NCBI GenBank assembly: GCA_026315105.1
Contig: CM048744.1
Coordinates: forward strand, 313,727,270 to 313,791,269
Length of the DNA: 64,000 nucleotides
Direction of reading: 5' to 3'
Source: Locusta migratoria
Taxonomy: Eukaryota > Arthropoda > Insecta > Orthoptera > Acrididae
The notes below the pieces were generated by a model. That model made no database searches. It had not been told where the DNA came from and saw only the letters and a program-made list of their open reading frames with translations. Below, piece after piece: positions 1 through 11,394 of the stretch. Each line of letters begins with the position of its first letter. Position 1 is the first letter of the stretch. Made by a program: the position numbers and the translations under genes.

Positions 1-390
1 CGCGATACAGGGGTGAGAGTGTCCGGAAATGATGCAAGAGTTGGGGTGGGCAATCATTAAAAGAAAGGAGTTATTTGTCGCGACGAGATTTATTTGTGAA
101 ATTTCTTTCATCAACTCTCTCTTCCGAGAGCGAACATATTTTGTTAGCACCCACCTACATAGGAAGACGTGATCATCAGATAAAAATAGGGGAAATCAGA
201 TCGAAATCGGAAAGATTTAGGTGTTTCTTTTTCCCGCGAGCTATTAGAGAATGAGAGTGTAGAGAAATATAAGAAAACCGGTTGGATGAACACTCTGCCA
301 TGCACTTCAATGTGACTTGCAGAGTCTTTATGTAGATGTAGAAGTGTCGGGATATTCGGATGCTGTAATATTTGTAATAGCGGTGTGGCC
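1..390 (+). mobile_element. 3' tail of a CR1-like non-LTR retrotransposon
   Basis: The first bases continue the last reverse-transcriptase codons of a CR1-like LINE (the RYRG.S word followed by a frame break), then an untranslated tail. The same tail, diverged, occurs at 16420-16775 and, inverted, at 61065-61200. Shared landmarks are the 'aagacgtgatcatca' block, the 'cgcgagctattagagaatg' block and the closing 'atgcactt...gtgacttgcagag' followed by a short (gtagat) run. The element is cut by the window edge. It is non-functional here. Confidence 0.7.
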
Positions 391-1984
391 CCCTTGTCCA
401 TTTGGCTATGGACGGCTGAATACTGCAAGGAGGAGGGGAGGGGGTCAGTAGAGACGTGACCTAGTGGGGTACTGGCACTGGGGGCAGCGGGGCGCCGTTC
501 GCATCTTCGAGCGGGCATTCCGATTTCCGGCCGCGTGTTGGGTGTTAGACGGTGCTGCGTGCGCTCCCGTCGAAATCCCGCTATCGGGATTCCATGCCGG
601 ACTTAGCTGGTATAATAAAGACACCGACTACATGAAGTACAGAATTTCCGTATATAGTGTAAGTTAACCACCCTCCGCTTTCTACCAGTTGCCGCCTTGC
701 TCAGTGATTATTTACGGTGTTAAAAGCAGATGTTATTGCCCTGATAAAATTGTCTTGCAACGGATAACGACTTTTTACATACAAAAGACTGCAGCAACTG
801 ATAGCATACCGGTGGCAGTTCCCTTACTACATGAAATTCCTCATTTATATTCTCGCAATTCCCCATTAAATATTCTCACTCTTTTTTCAATAATTAATTA
901 AGCATAAATGGGACTCAGAATTTCATAAAAACAACTAGAGACGAAGTGTTTAACTATTTACACAAGTTTATTAAATTCACTATACATCTCCATATCATAG
1001 TTTTAAAGCCAAAAATACAAAATATTCATTCATTAAATGTATCACCAATGGATTGAGACAAGGATCGTAACCTTACATTCATACCGTACATTCTTTACTC
1101 TCTCATACTGCACCCACGTGGCTATGCACAACATTCCCATGATACAAAATCATTTCCCCGCTGAAATAAAGATAGAATTCACACAAACAACACAGTTCCT
1201 GATACTTTTCCACGGAGGCCACCATACGCACATTCGTCCTCTTCGACAGCCGGAAATGTTCTCCCTCTCGTGGCCACTCCCCGTCCTAACCGATCCTCCC
1301 GTTCCAGTTCGCGAGTAGCCGCGCCCTCTTTGGCTTGTGACCTAACGGGACCTTGTGCCAACCTCCGTATTCTGAAGGAACTCGCAAGTCGCAGCCACTT
1401 GACCATCTCATCCCCAAGGAAACCTCTCTGCCACACCCCAAAACTAAAGTTGGCAAACCTACCGAGTGTTCTGCATCTCTGCCTTCCCAGCCGCGGCTTC
1501 ATGCACACTTACAGACCCTCACACACATAATCACATAGGGTATAAGAGGAGTTGGGTACTGTGGAGCAAGATTCCTTATGTGAGCGGCGCTCACTTATTT
1601 GTCCTGAAATAACAATTTTAATAAATAGTAAAGCATTCTTGTCTCCACCTAGTACATCCCCCATTACAGTGGCACTAAAAGCTAAGCACACTTTTACAAA
1701 ATGATAATCAGATGAAAGTAACGTACACTGTAGTGTACAAGGATTTAATGGAATAATACTACAGTATCGTTTCAATAGAACTTCTTCAAACTTCTGATTA
1801 CCTTACAAATAAGCTAATATACTAGATATCTGATTTTAAACATGTAACGACAAAAAGTTTAGATGTGGTTTGAAATAGTTACTATAATTAATTTTAAACC
1901 ATTGGTTGCTTCATTGATACCTTAAATATCAACTAGTTTGCGTGTGTAAGATTTTCATAAAGCAGCTGATGGTTTAAAATGCGA
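391..1984. other. Unassigned intronic sequence
   Basis: No recognisable gene or repeat family was found. The block near 460-600 is GC-rich and 1260-1510 is pyrimidine-rich, but the open frames here show no domain, splice-site support or codon pattern that would mark a real exon. Confidence 0.4.
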
Positions 1985-2715
1985 TAACACAATGGCCGAC
2001 AGCCTGCACTTAATATTTTGTAGAGTTGTCAGTGCTAACAAGCAACACTGCGCGAAATACACGTAGACATTAAAGTAGGGTGTAAGGAGAACGTATCCAT
2101 TAAGGACAGCGAGGCGTAATATGGCATTAATGGATTGTGCAAGGAGACGACAGACTCGCACGATTTGGCCTGCAGCGCCGCTCCTGAGCTCGAGACCATA
2201 TCGGTTGGTCCATAAAACTGGAAAACTGGGTTAGACGAGTCCTGTATCCTGTTGGAGATAGCTACTGGTGTGATTGGACTACGATGTAGACTCCACGAAG
2301 TCATGTTCCCAACTGTGCAAGCACGATAATGGGTGAATTTGTTTTACATGGAATGGACTATGTCGTCTGGTCCAACTGAGCCCAACATCGATTCGAAATG
2401 GTTTTTCGGCTACTTTGAGACAACTTACAGCCAACGGTGAAATGTTCGTGGATAACAATACCCCATGTCACTAGACCACAACCGTTGGCAATTGAAGGAC
2501 TTTGTGGAGTATTATGATGAATGACTTGGCCATTCAGATCTGCCTACATGAATCCAATGAACATGTATGGAACATAATGGAGAGGTGAGTACGTGCAGAA
2601 AATTCTACACCGGCATTAGTTTGGAAATCGTGGTCTGCTGCAGACGTGGTAGGGTTCAATATTCCTGAAGGAAACTTCTGAAGATTTAGTGAGTCAATGC
2701 GACGTCTTGTATTTC
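1985..2715 (+). mobile_element. Decayed Tc1/mariner-superfamily transposase (Tc1-like)
   Basis: Read across several frames, the plus strand spells the order of a Tc1-like transposase. There is an N-terminal 'FCRVVSANKQHCAK'-type stretch near 2020, then a 'TWNGL'-like block near 2350. A degraded 'DN..PCH' catalytic region lies near 2450, and 'DWPFRSAYMNPM', equivalent to the family word WPARSPDLNPIE, near 2523-2560. 'F.RFSESMRR' follows near 2680, equivalent to the C-terminal F..LVESMPRR. Stops and frameshifts throughout mean it is a pseudogene. No terminal inverted repeats were found, and it runs into a CR1-like fragment at about 2716. Confidence 0.7.
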
Positions 2716-3765
2716 GCCACAAAAATGATGACTCGACACGGTTAACAGATCTGCGACTGGCTGGAAGACTTCCTAAGTAATAGATCGCAGTACGTTGGTC
2801 TCGACGGAGAGTGTTCAGAGTGTTCACCAGAGACGAGTGTATCGTCAGGCGTGCCCTAGAGAAGTGTGATAGGACCGCTATTATTCTATTTATATATAAA
2901 TGATCTGATGGACAGAGTAAATTATAATTTGCGGCTGTTTGCTGATGATGCTATGGTGTATGGGAGTGTCGTCTTTAACGGACTGTAGTAGCATACAGCA
3001 TGACTTAAACAAAATTTCTTGTTGATGCAAAAATGGCAGCTAGCTCTCAATGTAAAAAAAAAAAAAATGTAAGGTGGTGCACATGTGTAGCATTGAATCC
3101 CATAATGTACGAATACAGCATTAGTAGTGAGCGTCTTGCAGCAGTCGCGTCGTTCAAATATCTAGGCGTAACACTGCAGAGCGATATGAAATGGAACGAG
3201 CATGTAAGGACAGTTCAAGGCGGACAGCCGACTTCGGTTTATTGGGAGAATTTTGGGAAGATGTACTTCATCTGTGGACACCGCGTATAAAACGGTAGTA
3301 CGACCACGTCTTGAGTATTGCTCAAGTGTTTGGGACCCGCAGCAGCTCAGTTTAAAGGAAGACATGGAAGCAGTTCAGAGGAGAGCAGCTATGTTCGTTA
3401 CTGGTAGGTTCGACCAATGCGCGAGTGTCACAGAAATGCTCCGAGAACTCAAATGGGAATCACTAGACGAAATACGACGTTCTTTTCGAGAATTTCTGTT
3501 GAGGAAATTTTGAGGGCTGTAATTTGAAGCTGAACTTAGAACGATCTTCCTGCCGGCTACTTACATTTCGCGTAATGATCACAAAGACAAGAATAATTAG
3601 GACTCGTACAGAGGCATATAGACATTCTTTTTTCTCTCGTGCTGTTTTGTAGTGGAATAGGAAAGGAAATGGCTAATAGTGGTACAGTATACCCTCCGCC
3701 ATGCACTTTACGGTGGATTACGGAGTATATATGTAGATGTAAATATTGGATCTCCCATGGATTTT
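2716..3765 (+). mobile_element. CR1-like LINE reverse transcriptase, 3' part (broken)
   Basis: This is the 3' half of a CR1-like non-LTR retrotransposon. Reverse-transcriptase motif C is readable as 'LRLFADDAMVY' (FADD at 2938-2949). It is preceded by 'FYLYINDLMDRV' and followed, after frameshifts, by the C-terminal domain 'LVRPRLEYCSSVWDPQQ', 'AVQRRAAMFVTGRF' and 'MLRELKWESL' (3290-3510). The tail ends near 3765 with 'atgcacttt...ggagtatatatgtagatgta', the same ending seen inverted at 45802. An A-run at 3054-3067 and several stops break the frame. It belongs to a different subfamily (VTGRF type) from the copies at 1, 14.3, 16.1 and 61.1 kb (LSRYRG type). Confidence 0.8.
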
Positions 3766-4125
3766 GTCAACTCAAAGTGGTCAAACAAACAAACACGAGC
3801 ACTATAGTAAGCTGCCCAAAGATCGCCTACCGTAATTATTTCCCTGTTTATCAGTCTCCTCGTCTGGAAATCAAGCTTCAGAATAAATGAATATTACTAG
3901 AAACTATACTCCTTTGTTTCTAAATCTACGCTACTGTGAGCTATTGTAGAAAATTGTCGAAGTGCTGAAAGTAATTTTTCCAGTAGTGTGTTTTTAATAC
4001 CGTCTACTTCTGTTCCCATGCAGAGAAATTAGGAATACTTGTTTAAAATGGAATGCCGCATAATTGTTTAGCTTTTGTAAGTGGATTTGAACGGGATATA
4101 AACGAAAATATTTTAAGTAAACACT
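3766..4125. other. Unassigned AT-rich sequence
   Basis: Nothing recognised between the CR1-like tail and the SINE B copy. Confidence 0.4.
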
Positions 4126-4137
4126 TCCTGGTAATTC

Positions 4138-4254
4138 AAAAATGTTCAAATGTCTGTAAATCTATCGGACCAAACTGCGTTGTCATCAGTCCGTAGCTTA
4201 CAAACTACTTAAACCTAGGTAAACTAACCTACGGACAAACACGCACACCCATGC
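4138..4254 (-). mobile_element. SINE B, 5'-truncated
   Basis: The 3' part of the second tRNA-derived SINE family (see 8461-8663), cut before the promoter head. It is flanked by an exact 12-bp direct repeat, tcctggtaattc, at 4126-4137 and 4255-4266. That is a target-site duplication and shows the truncation arose at insertion, as expected for LINE-driven retrotransposition. Confidence 0.85.
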
Positions 4255-4266
4255 TCCTGGTAATTC

Positions 4267-5678
4267 CCTCGATACAGTGCAGGCAGTGAGATCGAGTGAT
4301 ACAGTCTCCAACACTTCAGATGACCACCTTTCTCCACTGTCGCTCGTACTTAGCTTGCAATTAGTGCATGTTGTGGCGAACCCATAGAACCTCAATGTTA
4401 CTCATAAGTTGCATGCATAGAAGTATCAAAATACGATTCGGCAATACTAAGCGCAGGGACGATATTTGGGACACCTTCGCTGCTAACACACTGTGGCGAC
4501 TGTTCTTTTGTGTACGTCTATATAGCTACACTGTTATGAAAACGGTTCTTGTGGAACTTTCTTCCTCAGGCAGCGTATATTCTTCTGCTTCGAAATACAG
4601 GAAATTACAATTACCAATGCACCATAAGTGATACAAACACGCGTTTCCTGCTGAATCGACGTTGCAGTGAAGGTCTTTACATATCAGCTTAATCCGTGAT
4701 TGCGAAATATGTACTGAAGAAGTAATAAATGCACTGAAAACACAGTGGTCTGATTCATCAGAAAGTGAAACGGATGCTGCACCTAGCATGTCGACTTGAA
4801 CGAAAATTCAGAATAGTGGCGACACCAGAGGGACAAAATGAAGTGCAGGTAACAACAGAGAGAGGTCGGAACTGTTAAGTCCTGCGATCTGCAGGAGAGA
4901 TAACAACTCCTCAAATTGTCAACGGTTTTTAAACAAAAGAGCCTTCTGGGCGTACAACAACACAACGTCAAGGAAACGGATAGTTACGTAGGGACAACAA
5001 ACAACAAGTATAATAATGGAACAAACAAACAGAAATAAACTATTACACGTGGCGCTAGGCCTAGGCAAAACTACTACACTACGGCGCAAACTACGCTGAG
5101 TGTGGCGGCAGCTGGATCCGGTGTAGGAGCGGCCGGCGACTGAGTGTGCACTGCCCTCCACACTCCGTCGGTGAGCTTATGAAGCCGGCATCGGCGGAGG
5201 GCTACAATCGATTACTGCGCTGTCATTGGCTGGGCACTGTCACATGGCGGACCGTAACGTAGTGCCGGCGTACAGCGCCGTTTCTTTTGCTGTTGGCCGC
5301 GGTTTCTATTTATGTGGTTACGTGTGAGCGCCTACGAAGAGGAGCTCGGCAGTCCGCCTTGGGTGCCTGTTATGCGGGCACTCTATACAGTCAGGGGATG
5401 ACACAGCAGGAACCTCTCAACTAATCCGAACTACTGCTTGGCTGCTGGTCTTTAAGTTGGTAGCCCTACTTTCTGCGGAGAACACTAACAATATGGTGTT
5501 AGCAGAATAGACCCCTAAGAGCAGACAACGCCAGCAGAAGCTACTACCACAAGGCAGTTATTTAGCAAATCAGTCATACCACACCAGCGCGAATGTATTG
5601 AGACACAATATACCAAATTTAAGGGGCCTCACACATGAAATTGACATTTGAAGTAGAAATAAAACATACTCCATAAAG
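4267..5678. other. Unassigned sequence with a GC-rich block
   Basis: No gene or family recognised. Bases 5090-5400 are GC-rich and CpG-containing, unlike the AT-rich surroundings, and could be part of an LTR or unique regulatory DNA. No duplicated ends were found. Confidence 0.35.
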
Positions 5679-5689
5679 AAATAGACAAA

Positions 5690-5887
5690 TGTTCAAATGT
5701 TTGTTAAGCTTATGGGACTTAACTAAGGGGTCATCAGTCCCTAAACTTACAAACTACTTACGAACTACCTTATACTAAGGACGGCACAAATATCCATGCC
5801 CGAGGGGGGATTCGAGCCCCCGACCGTAGTGGCCGTGCAGACCGTGACTGGAGCGCCTCAGTCCCCGCGGCCACCGCGGCCGACAAC
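5690..5887 (-). mobile_element. SINE A (tRNA-derived), full length
   Basis: Full copy of the commonest SINE here. Read on the minus strand it starts 'ggccgcggtggccg' (A-box-like) and carries a B-box-like GGNTCGAATCC word within a paired 'cgggggctcgaatcccccctcg' arm. It ends with a body containing 'aagtagtttgtaag' and 'gactgatgacccc' and a tail 'aacatttgaacat'. The 11-bp target duplication aaatagacaaa lies at 5679-5689 and 5888-5898. The head resembles a long-variable-arm tRNA (Leu/Ser type) but is not a functional tRNA gene. Confidence 0.9.
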
Positions 5888-6078
5888 AAATAGACAAAAA
5901 TACGAAACACATTTAACAGTATATGAAAAGATCACAGTGGCATTACATGAGTGGTATCAATCATTACTGTCAGTGTTTATGTGATTTGATTGAGTGATAA
6001 ACGAGCGTACAAAGGATAAGTTACATGAAAAGTAAACATTTTGAGTTAATGAAACACTCAATATGGACGTGTTTCAAA

Positions 6079-6271
6079 ATGCAAATGTTTGTAGAACTTA
6101 TGGGACTTAACTAAGGGGTCATCAGTCCCTAAGCTTACAAACTACTTATGAACTAGTTAAGACTAAGGACGGCACAAATATCCATGCCAGAGGGGGGATT
6201 CGACCCCCGACCGTCGGGGCCGTTCAGACCGTGAGTGAAGCGCCTCAGTCCCCTCGGCCACCGCGGCCGGC
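6079..6271 (-). mobile_element. SINE A, full length
   Basis: Same structure as the copy at 5690-5887. The 13-bp target duplication gacgtgtttcaaa is at 6066-6078 and 6272-6284, so the boundaries are firm. Confidence 0.9.
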
Positions 6272-6414
6272 GACGTGTTTCAAACTGATTTACTTTTCCC
6301 TGGTTTCAATAAATAAGAATGACGAAATTTTTCTTCAGCAAATATCGAATATTAATTGCGTTTGTCGTTCAGTGTAGTTTGTGTTCTATCCCTGAAGCTC
6401 CTGTCGAGGGAGTG

Positions 6415-6850
6415 TTGGTGTTGTGACGTTGGTATTCGCCACAAAACTGGCGGTCTACACAAGTCAGCGCGCCACTTCAAGAAGATGCTATAAAACGCTC
6501 CACGGTACTTCGGCCGCCGGGGGCGCCCGCAGTCTCGGTACGTCTCGGCCTGCTCCGCCCGCCGGCCAGTGGGAAGAAGGGGAGTCGCCTAGATATGCCG
6601 GCGCACCACATCAACGACAGACAGTTCCAGAGATCCAGTCACATTAAGCTGGACATTTCCAGGATGTTCGACAGAAGGGCACCATTATAAGTTATCTTCG
6701 CATAAGCCGGAACACTTTACTATTGCCTTGCAAAACGACGTATTAGATAGGAAGAATTTGTACCATCACCAGCACATCAAAGTTTAGATTTCTTCTGTCA
6801 ATAAATCAATTGTGGAATAATCGATTCTTTTAGTTGCAGACGTATGACCA
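6415..6850 (+). repeat. Possible solo LTR or promoter-bearing repeat
   Basis: A GC-rich block with a TATA box (TATAAAA, 6489-6495), a CpG-rich stretch behind it and a polyadenylation word AATAAA at 6800-6805, the order seen in an LTR. It starts near a 'tgttggtgttgtgacg' sequence. No second copy or target duplication was found, so this rests on layout only. Confidence 0.25.
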
Positions 6851-7050
6851 CATCGTTGCTAGCCATTGTCCACCTCCTACAACACGGATGGGCTATGAGC
6901 TCCGAGGCAAAATCTCGTGAAATTCCCAGGTACTCTCGACCAGTTGACAGTGATGCGCTCATTGGAGGCTGGATGAAACTACCCTACAAGCAAGCATTGC
7001 GACAGATCAGTCGTAATCGTTGTCTTTCGTACATGCAAGGAAGAAACTCA

Positions 7051-7091
<41 letters not shown>

Positions 7092-7130
7092 CAGTAGTAG
7101 TAGTAGTAGCAGTAGTAGTATTGGTGGTGG
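7051..7130 (+). repeat. Compound microsatellite (TTA)n-(AGT)n-(GGT)n
   Basis: About 14 TTA units followed by AGT and GGT units. Frames across it encode poly-Ile or poly-Ser and are artefacts. Confidence 0.95.
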
Positions 7131-7149
7131 TGGAATGCTTCGCAGAAGA

Positions 7150-7610
7150 CAAACATCATTTAACACATGTCTTACACGAAACAAGAACTTCACTGTTACC
7201 AAAAACATTTATATTTACATGAGAAAAAAATACTACAACATGTGACATATATAAATTCCTTACATACATGTACTAATTACAGAAAAAATTCGGCAGAGCT
7301 TACAGTATTAGCCAACATTATGTACTTAAGCTTCCCTCCTTATTTCAGATTAAAGCTCTAGTACGTTCTCAACATAGCCACCACAATTTACAACTACAAT
7401 ACTGACAATTGGTTATGTCCTCATTCAGTTCAGAAGTTTGGATAGTGTTGATTTTGATGAATTTTGCATGATATTGCAGCCAAATTAAAACTTACAGTTT
7501 TCCGATAGTACCGGACTATCTGTTTCACAACAAAATATATTGTGTAATTTTAAATGTCTTACCATGCCTGTTGTATTTTTTTCTACATTACAGAGCTTTG
7601 CAACAGACAT
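7150..7610 (+). repeat. Left arm of a diverged inverted repeat pair
   Basis: This stretch matches, imperfectly and in the same order, the reverse complement of 9660-10140. Anchors are 'tactacaacat' (7232) against 'tgctacaacat', 'ttcggcagagctt' (7289) against the same word inverted near 10020, 'ttaaagctct' (7350) against 9930, and 'gcctgttgtatttttttc' (7566) against 9750. No coding content was recognised. The two arms flank the RNase H LINE and the CpG-rich fold-back. Confidence 0.6.
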
Positions 7611-9247
7611 CTCCGTCCTCCGTAAAGTACCGCCAGGTCGGGTCATACAATCGCTTTTAGAGTCCAGTCGCTGCTTTAGGAACTTGAGTCTTACCCACTA
7701 CCATGACCGTATAGAGCCCATGCACGCACGCCTCCGTGGTGCCTGCCAAGGAAATGTATTTGCATTTGTATTTGGGCCTGTGGACCCAAAGACTCAGTTC
7801 CACCTGAAGCTCTCTGTTGTCAGTTCTTAGCGGTCGTAGCTCGATTCCCTGGACACGACCTTGTTTACACGGATAGTTCGAAGGTTGAGAGCTGGGTTGC
7901 TTTTGCATATGTTCATGACAACCAGGTTGAACAACATTCTCTGCCGGATGGCTGCATCATCTATACCGCAGTGCTGGTGGCAATTTCCCGCGCTCACGAG
8001 CACATCCAGTCCTACTCAGGTGAGTCCTTCCTCATCTGCAGTGACTCCCTGAGCAGCCTTAGAGCCCTCGACCGGTGCTATCCGCGGTCTCCTCTGGTGT
8101 TAGGAATCTAGGAGACCCTATCTGCCCTTGTCAGGTCCGGTCGATCAGTGGTGTGCCTTTGGTCTCCGGGTCATGTTGGTATCCTGGGTAACGAACGTGC
8201 TGATATGCTGGCCAAGCAGGCTGTCGATACACCTGTTTTAGAGATTGGCCTCCCGGATTCTGATCTCCGGACAGTGCTGCGACATCGAGTGCGTGAGCTT
8301 TGGTCTACTGCGTGGCGTAGCCTGACAGCGACCAACAAACTCAGGGCTCTAAAGGAGTCGACGGCTGTGTGGCGTTCCTCCATGCGGGCCTGCCGCCGGG
8401 ACTCCACAGTCCTGTGCCGGCTCCACATTGGCCATACTTGGCTGACACACAGCCATCTCCAAAATGTTCAAATGTCTGTAAATCTATCGGACCAAACTGC
8501 GTGGTCATCAGTCCGTAGTTTACAAACTACTTAAAACCTAGGTAAACTAACCTACGGACAAACACACACACCCATGCTTCAGGGAGGACTCGAACCTCCA
8601 TGGCGAGCAACCGCGCGCTCCACAGCGAGACGCTTTAGACCGCTCGGCTACGCCACTGCGGCAAGCCATCTCCTTCGTGGCGAGGACCCGCCTGTGTGTC
8701 GCTGTGGCGCCCGCCTGACGGTCGCGCACATCTTAGTGGAATGCCCTGTTTTAGCCACTCTGCGGCGGAGTTTTAATTTTCCTGCACTTTTATCCCATGT
8801 TTTAAGTGACGATGCTAAATTGGGTGATACTGTTTTAAGTTTTATTCGGGTCAGTGGTTTTTACCCCTCCATTTAAAGCTTTTCTTCAGTATTCTCTCTG
8901 TGTCCTTCCTTTGATGTCCTCCGATTGGAGGTTTCCATGTGTTTCCGTGTGGTTGACTTTTCCTGTTTTTATTCTCACGGTCGGTCAGCTACAGACGTCG
9001 GCTTTTACATTTTATTTTTTGTCGTTGCTCGATGACTTTGTGTGATTGTTACATTTTTCGTTGTCTCTTGCCGACTTTGTTGTCCTTTTACTGACTCGGA
9101 GGATATTCCTCCCCCCCCCCCCCAGCCGTTCTTAACTCTGGGATCTTTTAGATGTTCACGCCTTTTTTGTGCCGCCCAATTATGGAATGGGGGACTGATG
9201 AACTCCGTAGTTTTCGTCCCCCTAAAACACCCAAACAACAACAACAA
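7600..9247 (+). mobile_element. RNase H-bearing non-LTR retrotransposon remnant (I/LOA-like)
   Basis: This is the C-terminal part of a LINE ORF2 with a cellular-type ribonuclease H domain. 'YTDSS' (7866) and 'CSDSLSSL' (8040) supply two catalytic aspartates. 'WSPGHVGILGNERADMLA' (8160-8220) is the terminal RNase H motif. 'CRCGARLTVAHILVECP' (8700-8750) is the cysteine/histidine tail found after RNase H in I/LOA-type elements. The expected catalytic glutamate position reads 'TAVLVA' where families have TAEL, so it is probably lost. Stops and frameshifts occur between domains. The reverse transcriptase itself is absent (5' truncation). SINE B at 8461-8663 cuts the coding region between 'THSHL' and 'LRGEDPP'. 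The 3' end is a (caa)n-like tail near 9235-9247. Confidence 0.75.
8461..8663 (-). mobile_element. SINE B (tRNA-derived), full length
   Basis: Reference copy of the second SINE family. On the minus strand it reads 'gccgcagtggcgtagccgag', a B-box region 'ggaggttcgagtcctccc', 'gggtgtgtgtgtttgtccgtagg', then a body with 'gtagtttgtaaact' and 'gactgatgaccacgcagtttggtcc'. The 10-bp target duplication agccatctcc lies at 8451-8460 and 8664-8673. Removing it restores the host LINE reading. Confidence 0.9.
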
Positions 9248-9640
9248 TCACAGCGAGCTGCGAGCGTTGCAAACAACCGCATCGCGCTGCGTGGCGTGTC
9301 GCGCTGCCCCAGTCAACGGCCGGACAGCGGCACGCGGCGCTGCCCCGCTTTTCGTGAGCTTCTCGAGAATCGCTCGAGCACCGGCTGCTCGAGACATTCT
9401 CGGTGCGCTCGAGTAGCCACGCCTCACGGTCCCACCCTGCATAGGGAATGGATGGGAATGTGAAGCGCGGCGACTGGAGCGCACCGAGAATGTCTCGAGC
9501 AGCCGGTGCTCGAGCGATTCTCGAGAAGCTCACGAGAAGCGGCGTAGCGCCTCGTGCCGCTGTGCGGCCGTTGACTGGGGCAGCGCGACACGCCACGCAG
9601 CGCGATGCGGTTGTTTCAACGCCAGCAACTCGCTCTGACT
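9248..9640. repeat. CpG-rich fold-back (two ~165-bp inverted arms)
   Basis: Bases about 9250-9415 are almost the exact reverse complement of about 9467-9640, separated by some 50 bp. Shared words include 'gcatcgcgctgcgtggcgtg', 'gccccagtcaacggccg' and 'gagcttctcgagaatcgctc', with 'cgagcaccggctgctcgaga' itself palindromic. The mirrored protein frames on both strands are shadows of this symmetry. The left arm begins where the RNase H LINE tail ends. No flanking duplication was found. Confidence 0.8.
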
Positions 9641-9659
9641 GCTATTCTAATACGGGTTC

Positions 9660-10140
9660 ACGGATACGAAAGTCACAGAGCTTGCAGTACTTTTCAACTG
9701 CTGCAACAGAAGTTTTAAAAAGCTCCGCAACGTTGCAAAAAAATACAACAGGCGTAAAGAGACATTCAAAATTACACCATACATCTATAGAGAAACTTCT
9801 AATTTTACTCCGATAAAAAGGACACATATCAAAATTAAAACTATTCAAACTTTTGAACAGTTTTTGGATAGAACAAGCAATAGGTGGTATATCGTAAACT
9901 TACTGTGGTAGCTGTATTCAGAAAGTACCAGAGCTTTAAGCGAAAATCGTAAGCAAGAAAGCTGAAATCTTTCCAGGTGTTTAAAACGCTGGCAATAACG
10001 GAAGACACTGCAAGCTCTGCCGAATTTTTTTTCTTTACACTAAATATATGTAAGGAGTTTTGGGTGAACGATGTTGTAGCATTTATCTCTTCTTTAAGAG
10101 TAAATGCTTGTGGAATACTTGATTGTTTCATGTGAGAAAC
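9660..10140 (-). repeat. Right arm of the diverged inverted repeat pair
   Basis: Reverse-complement partner of 7150-7610 with the same anchor order. Either one old element interrupted by later insertions or two copies of a dispersed repeat in opposite orientation. Confidence 0.6.
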
Positions 10141-10276
10141 GTGTCTTAGTAATCATCCTAACATTTTTGTCTTCTGATAAGAGTTTTACTACTACTAATT
10201 CAGTACAAACAAAATAAAGTCGTGAACTTGAAGCCTATGTGTAAAGTAAAAACCCTTCCTTACACATACGGAAGAC

Positions 10277-11394
10277 CAGTGGCGGACTAAGGCTGTTGGA
10301 GGCCCAGGGCGGCAGCAAAACAAAATGAGGCCGCCTGTCCACTTGGAAATATAAGTACATGTACCTTGAACCACAGACAAATATATACAGACGGGAAACC
10401 TTCGTAATGGCCCAGTCATACACTCAGGTGTGCGGAGTGGAGGGTGCTGAAGCAGTTCCGTTAGATGTCCCATGATGGCGCTGAGATCAGAAGCAGCCCT
10501 TTAAACTGGCCAGAGAAGGCGGCAGGTAGCGGCTGTCCCCACCACCACCTCCCCTCGAACGCCAGCACGCCGGACACAGCCGTGGCCTCGTGGCAGGTGG
10601 CACGCGCTCTCCCCTCAGCCTCTCCTCCACGCTACCCACTGATGTGCAAGTGCACAGAGTAACATATACAGAGGAGAAGCCCTCCATAAACCACTGTCCT
10701 ACGCTCCCCTCATAGTTCCGTAAGATGCCAGCAGGTGTAAGGCGTTTCCCTGGCTTAGGGTGCCTCTCGCACGTCAGAGGGTAGCACGGAGGGGAGGCTG
10801 AGGGGAGAGCTCGTGCCACTTGCCATGAGGCCACGGCTGTGTCCAGCTTGCTGGTGTTTGAGGGGAGGTGGTGGTGGGGACAGCCGCTACCTGCCGCCTG
10901 CTCTGGCCGGTTTAAAGGGCTGCTTCTGACCGCAGCGCCATCATGGGACATCTTACGGAACTGCTGGAAACCCTCCCTCTACGCACCCCTGAGCATAGGA
11001 TCGGGCCCTTACGGAGGTTTCCCGTCTGTATATATTTGTCTGTGGCGAGAGGCACCCTCAGAAGCGCCTCTAGTGTGGTCTACCGGTACTAAACCAGGGA
11101 ACCGCCACACACCTGCTAGCATCTTATGGAACTACGAGGGGAGCATAGGACAGTGGTTTAGGGGGAGGGGGGGCTTCTTCTCTGTATATGTTAATCTGTG
11201 CTTGAACTGAGATTTGGAGGTCCCCTAGGACAAGAGGCACAGGGCAGTATAAAAAATGGTTTTCGAGATTTGGAGGCCCAACGACAGGGCAAAGGGGAGC
11301 GTTTTTAAAAAAAGCCCTTCTTTTGAGGTATTAGGAAGCCTCTCCCCAGACGAGGAACCTGGGTTAGCCCCCCCCCCCCCTTAGTCCGCCACTG
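10277..11394. mobile_element. hAT-like non-autonomous element with internal long hairpin
   Basis: Terminal inverted repeats cagtggcggactaagg (10277) and its complement ccttagtccgccactg (ending 11394) define a 1118-bp element. It is flanked by 8-bp direct repeats cggaagac / cagaagac (10269-10276, 11395-11402; one mismatch), the spacing typical of hAT transposons. No transposase is present. Inside, 10466-10640 and about 10778-10951 form long inverted arms around a ~135-bp loop, which produces mirror-image frames on both strands. Further related blocks follow to 11180. A shorter relative with the same ends is at 15027-15319. Confidence 0.85.

Noticed and set aside
6984..7245. Frames with poly-Ile or poly-Ser near 7.1 kb
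   Set aside because: Products of the (TTA)n-(AGT)n microsatellite.
9222..9596. Arg/Ala-rich frames on both strands near 9.2-9.6 kb
   Set aside because: Compositional frames from the CpG-rich fold-back; no domain and both strands equally open.
10465..10951. Matching proteins starting MSHDGA on opposite strands
   Set aside because: Mirror images caused by the inverted arms of a non-coding hAT-like element, not a duplicated gene.
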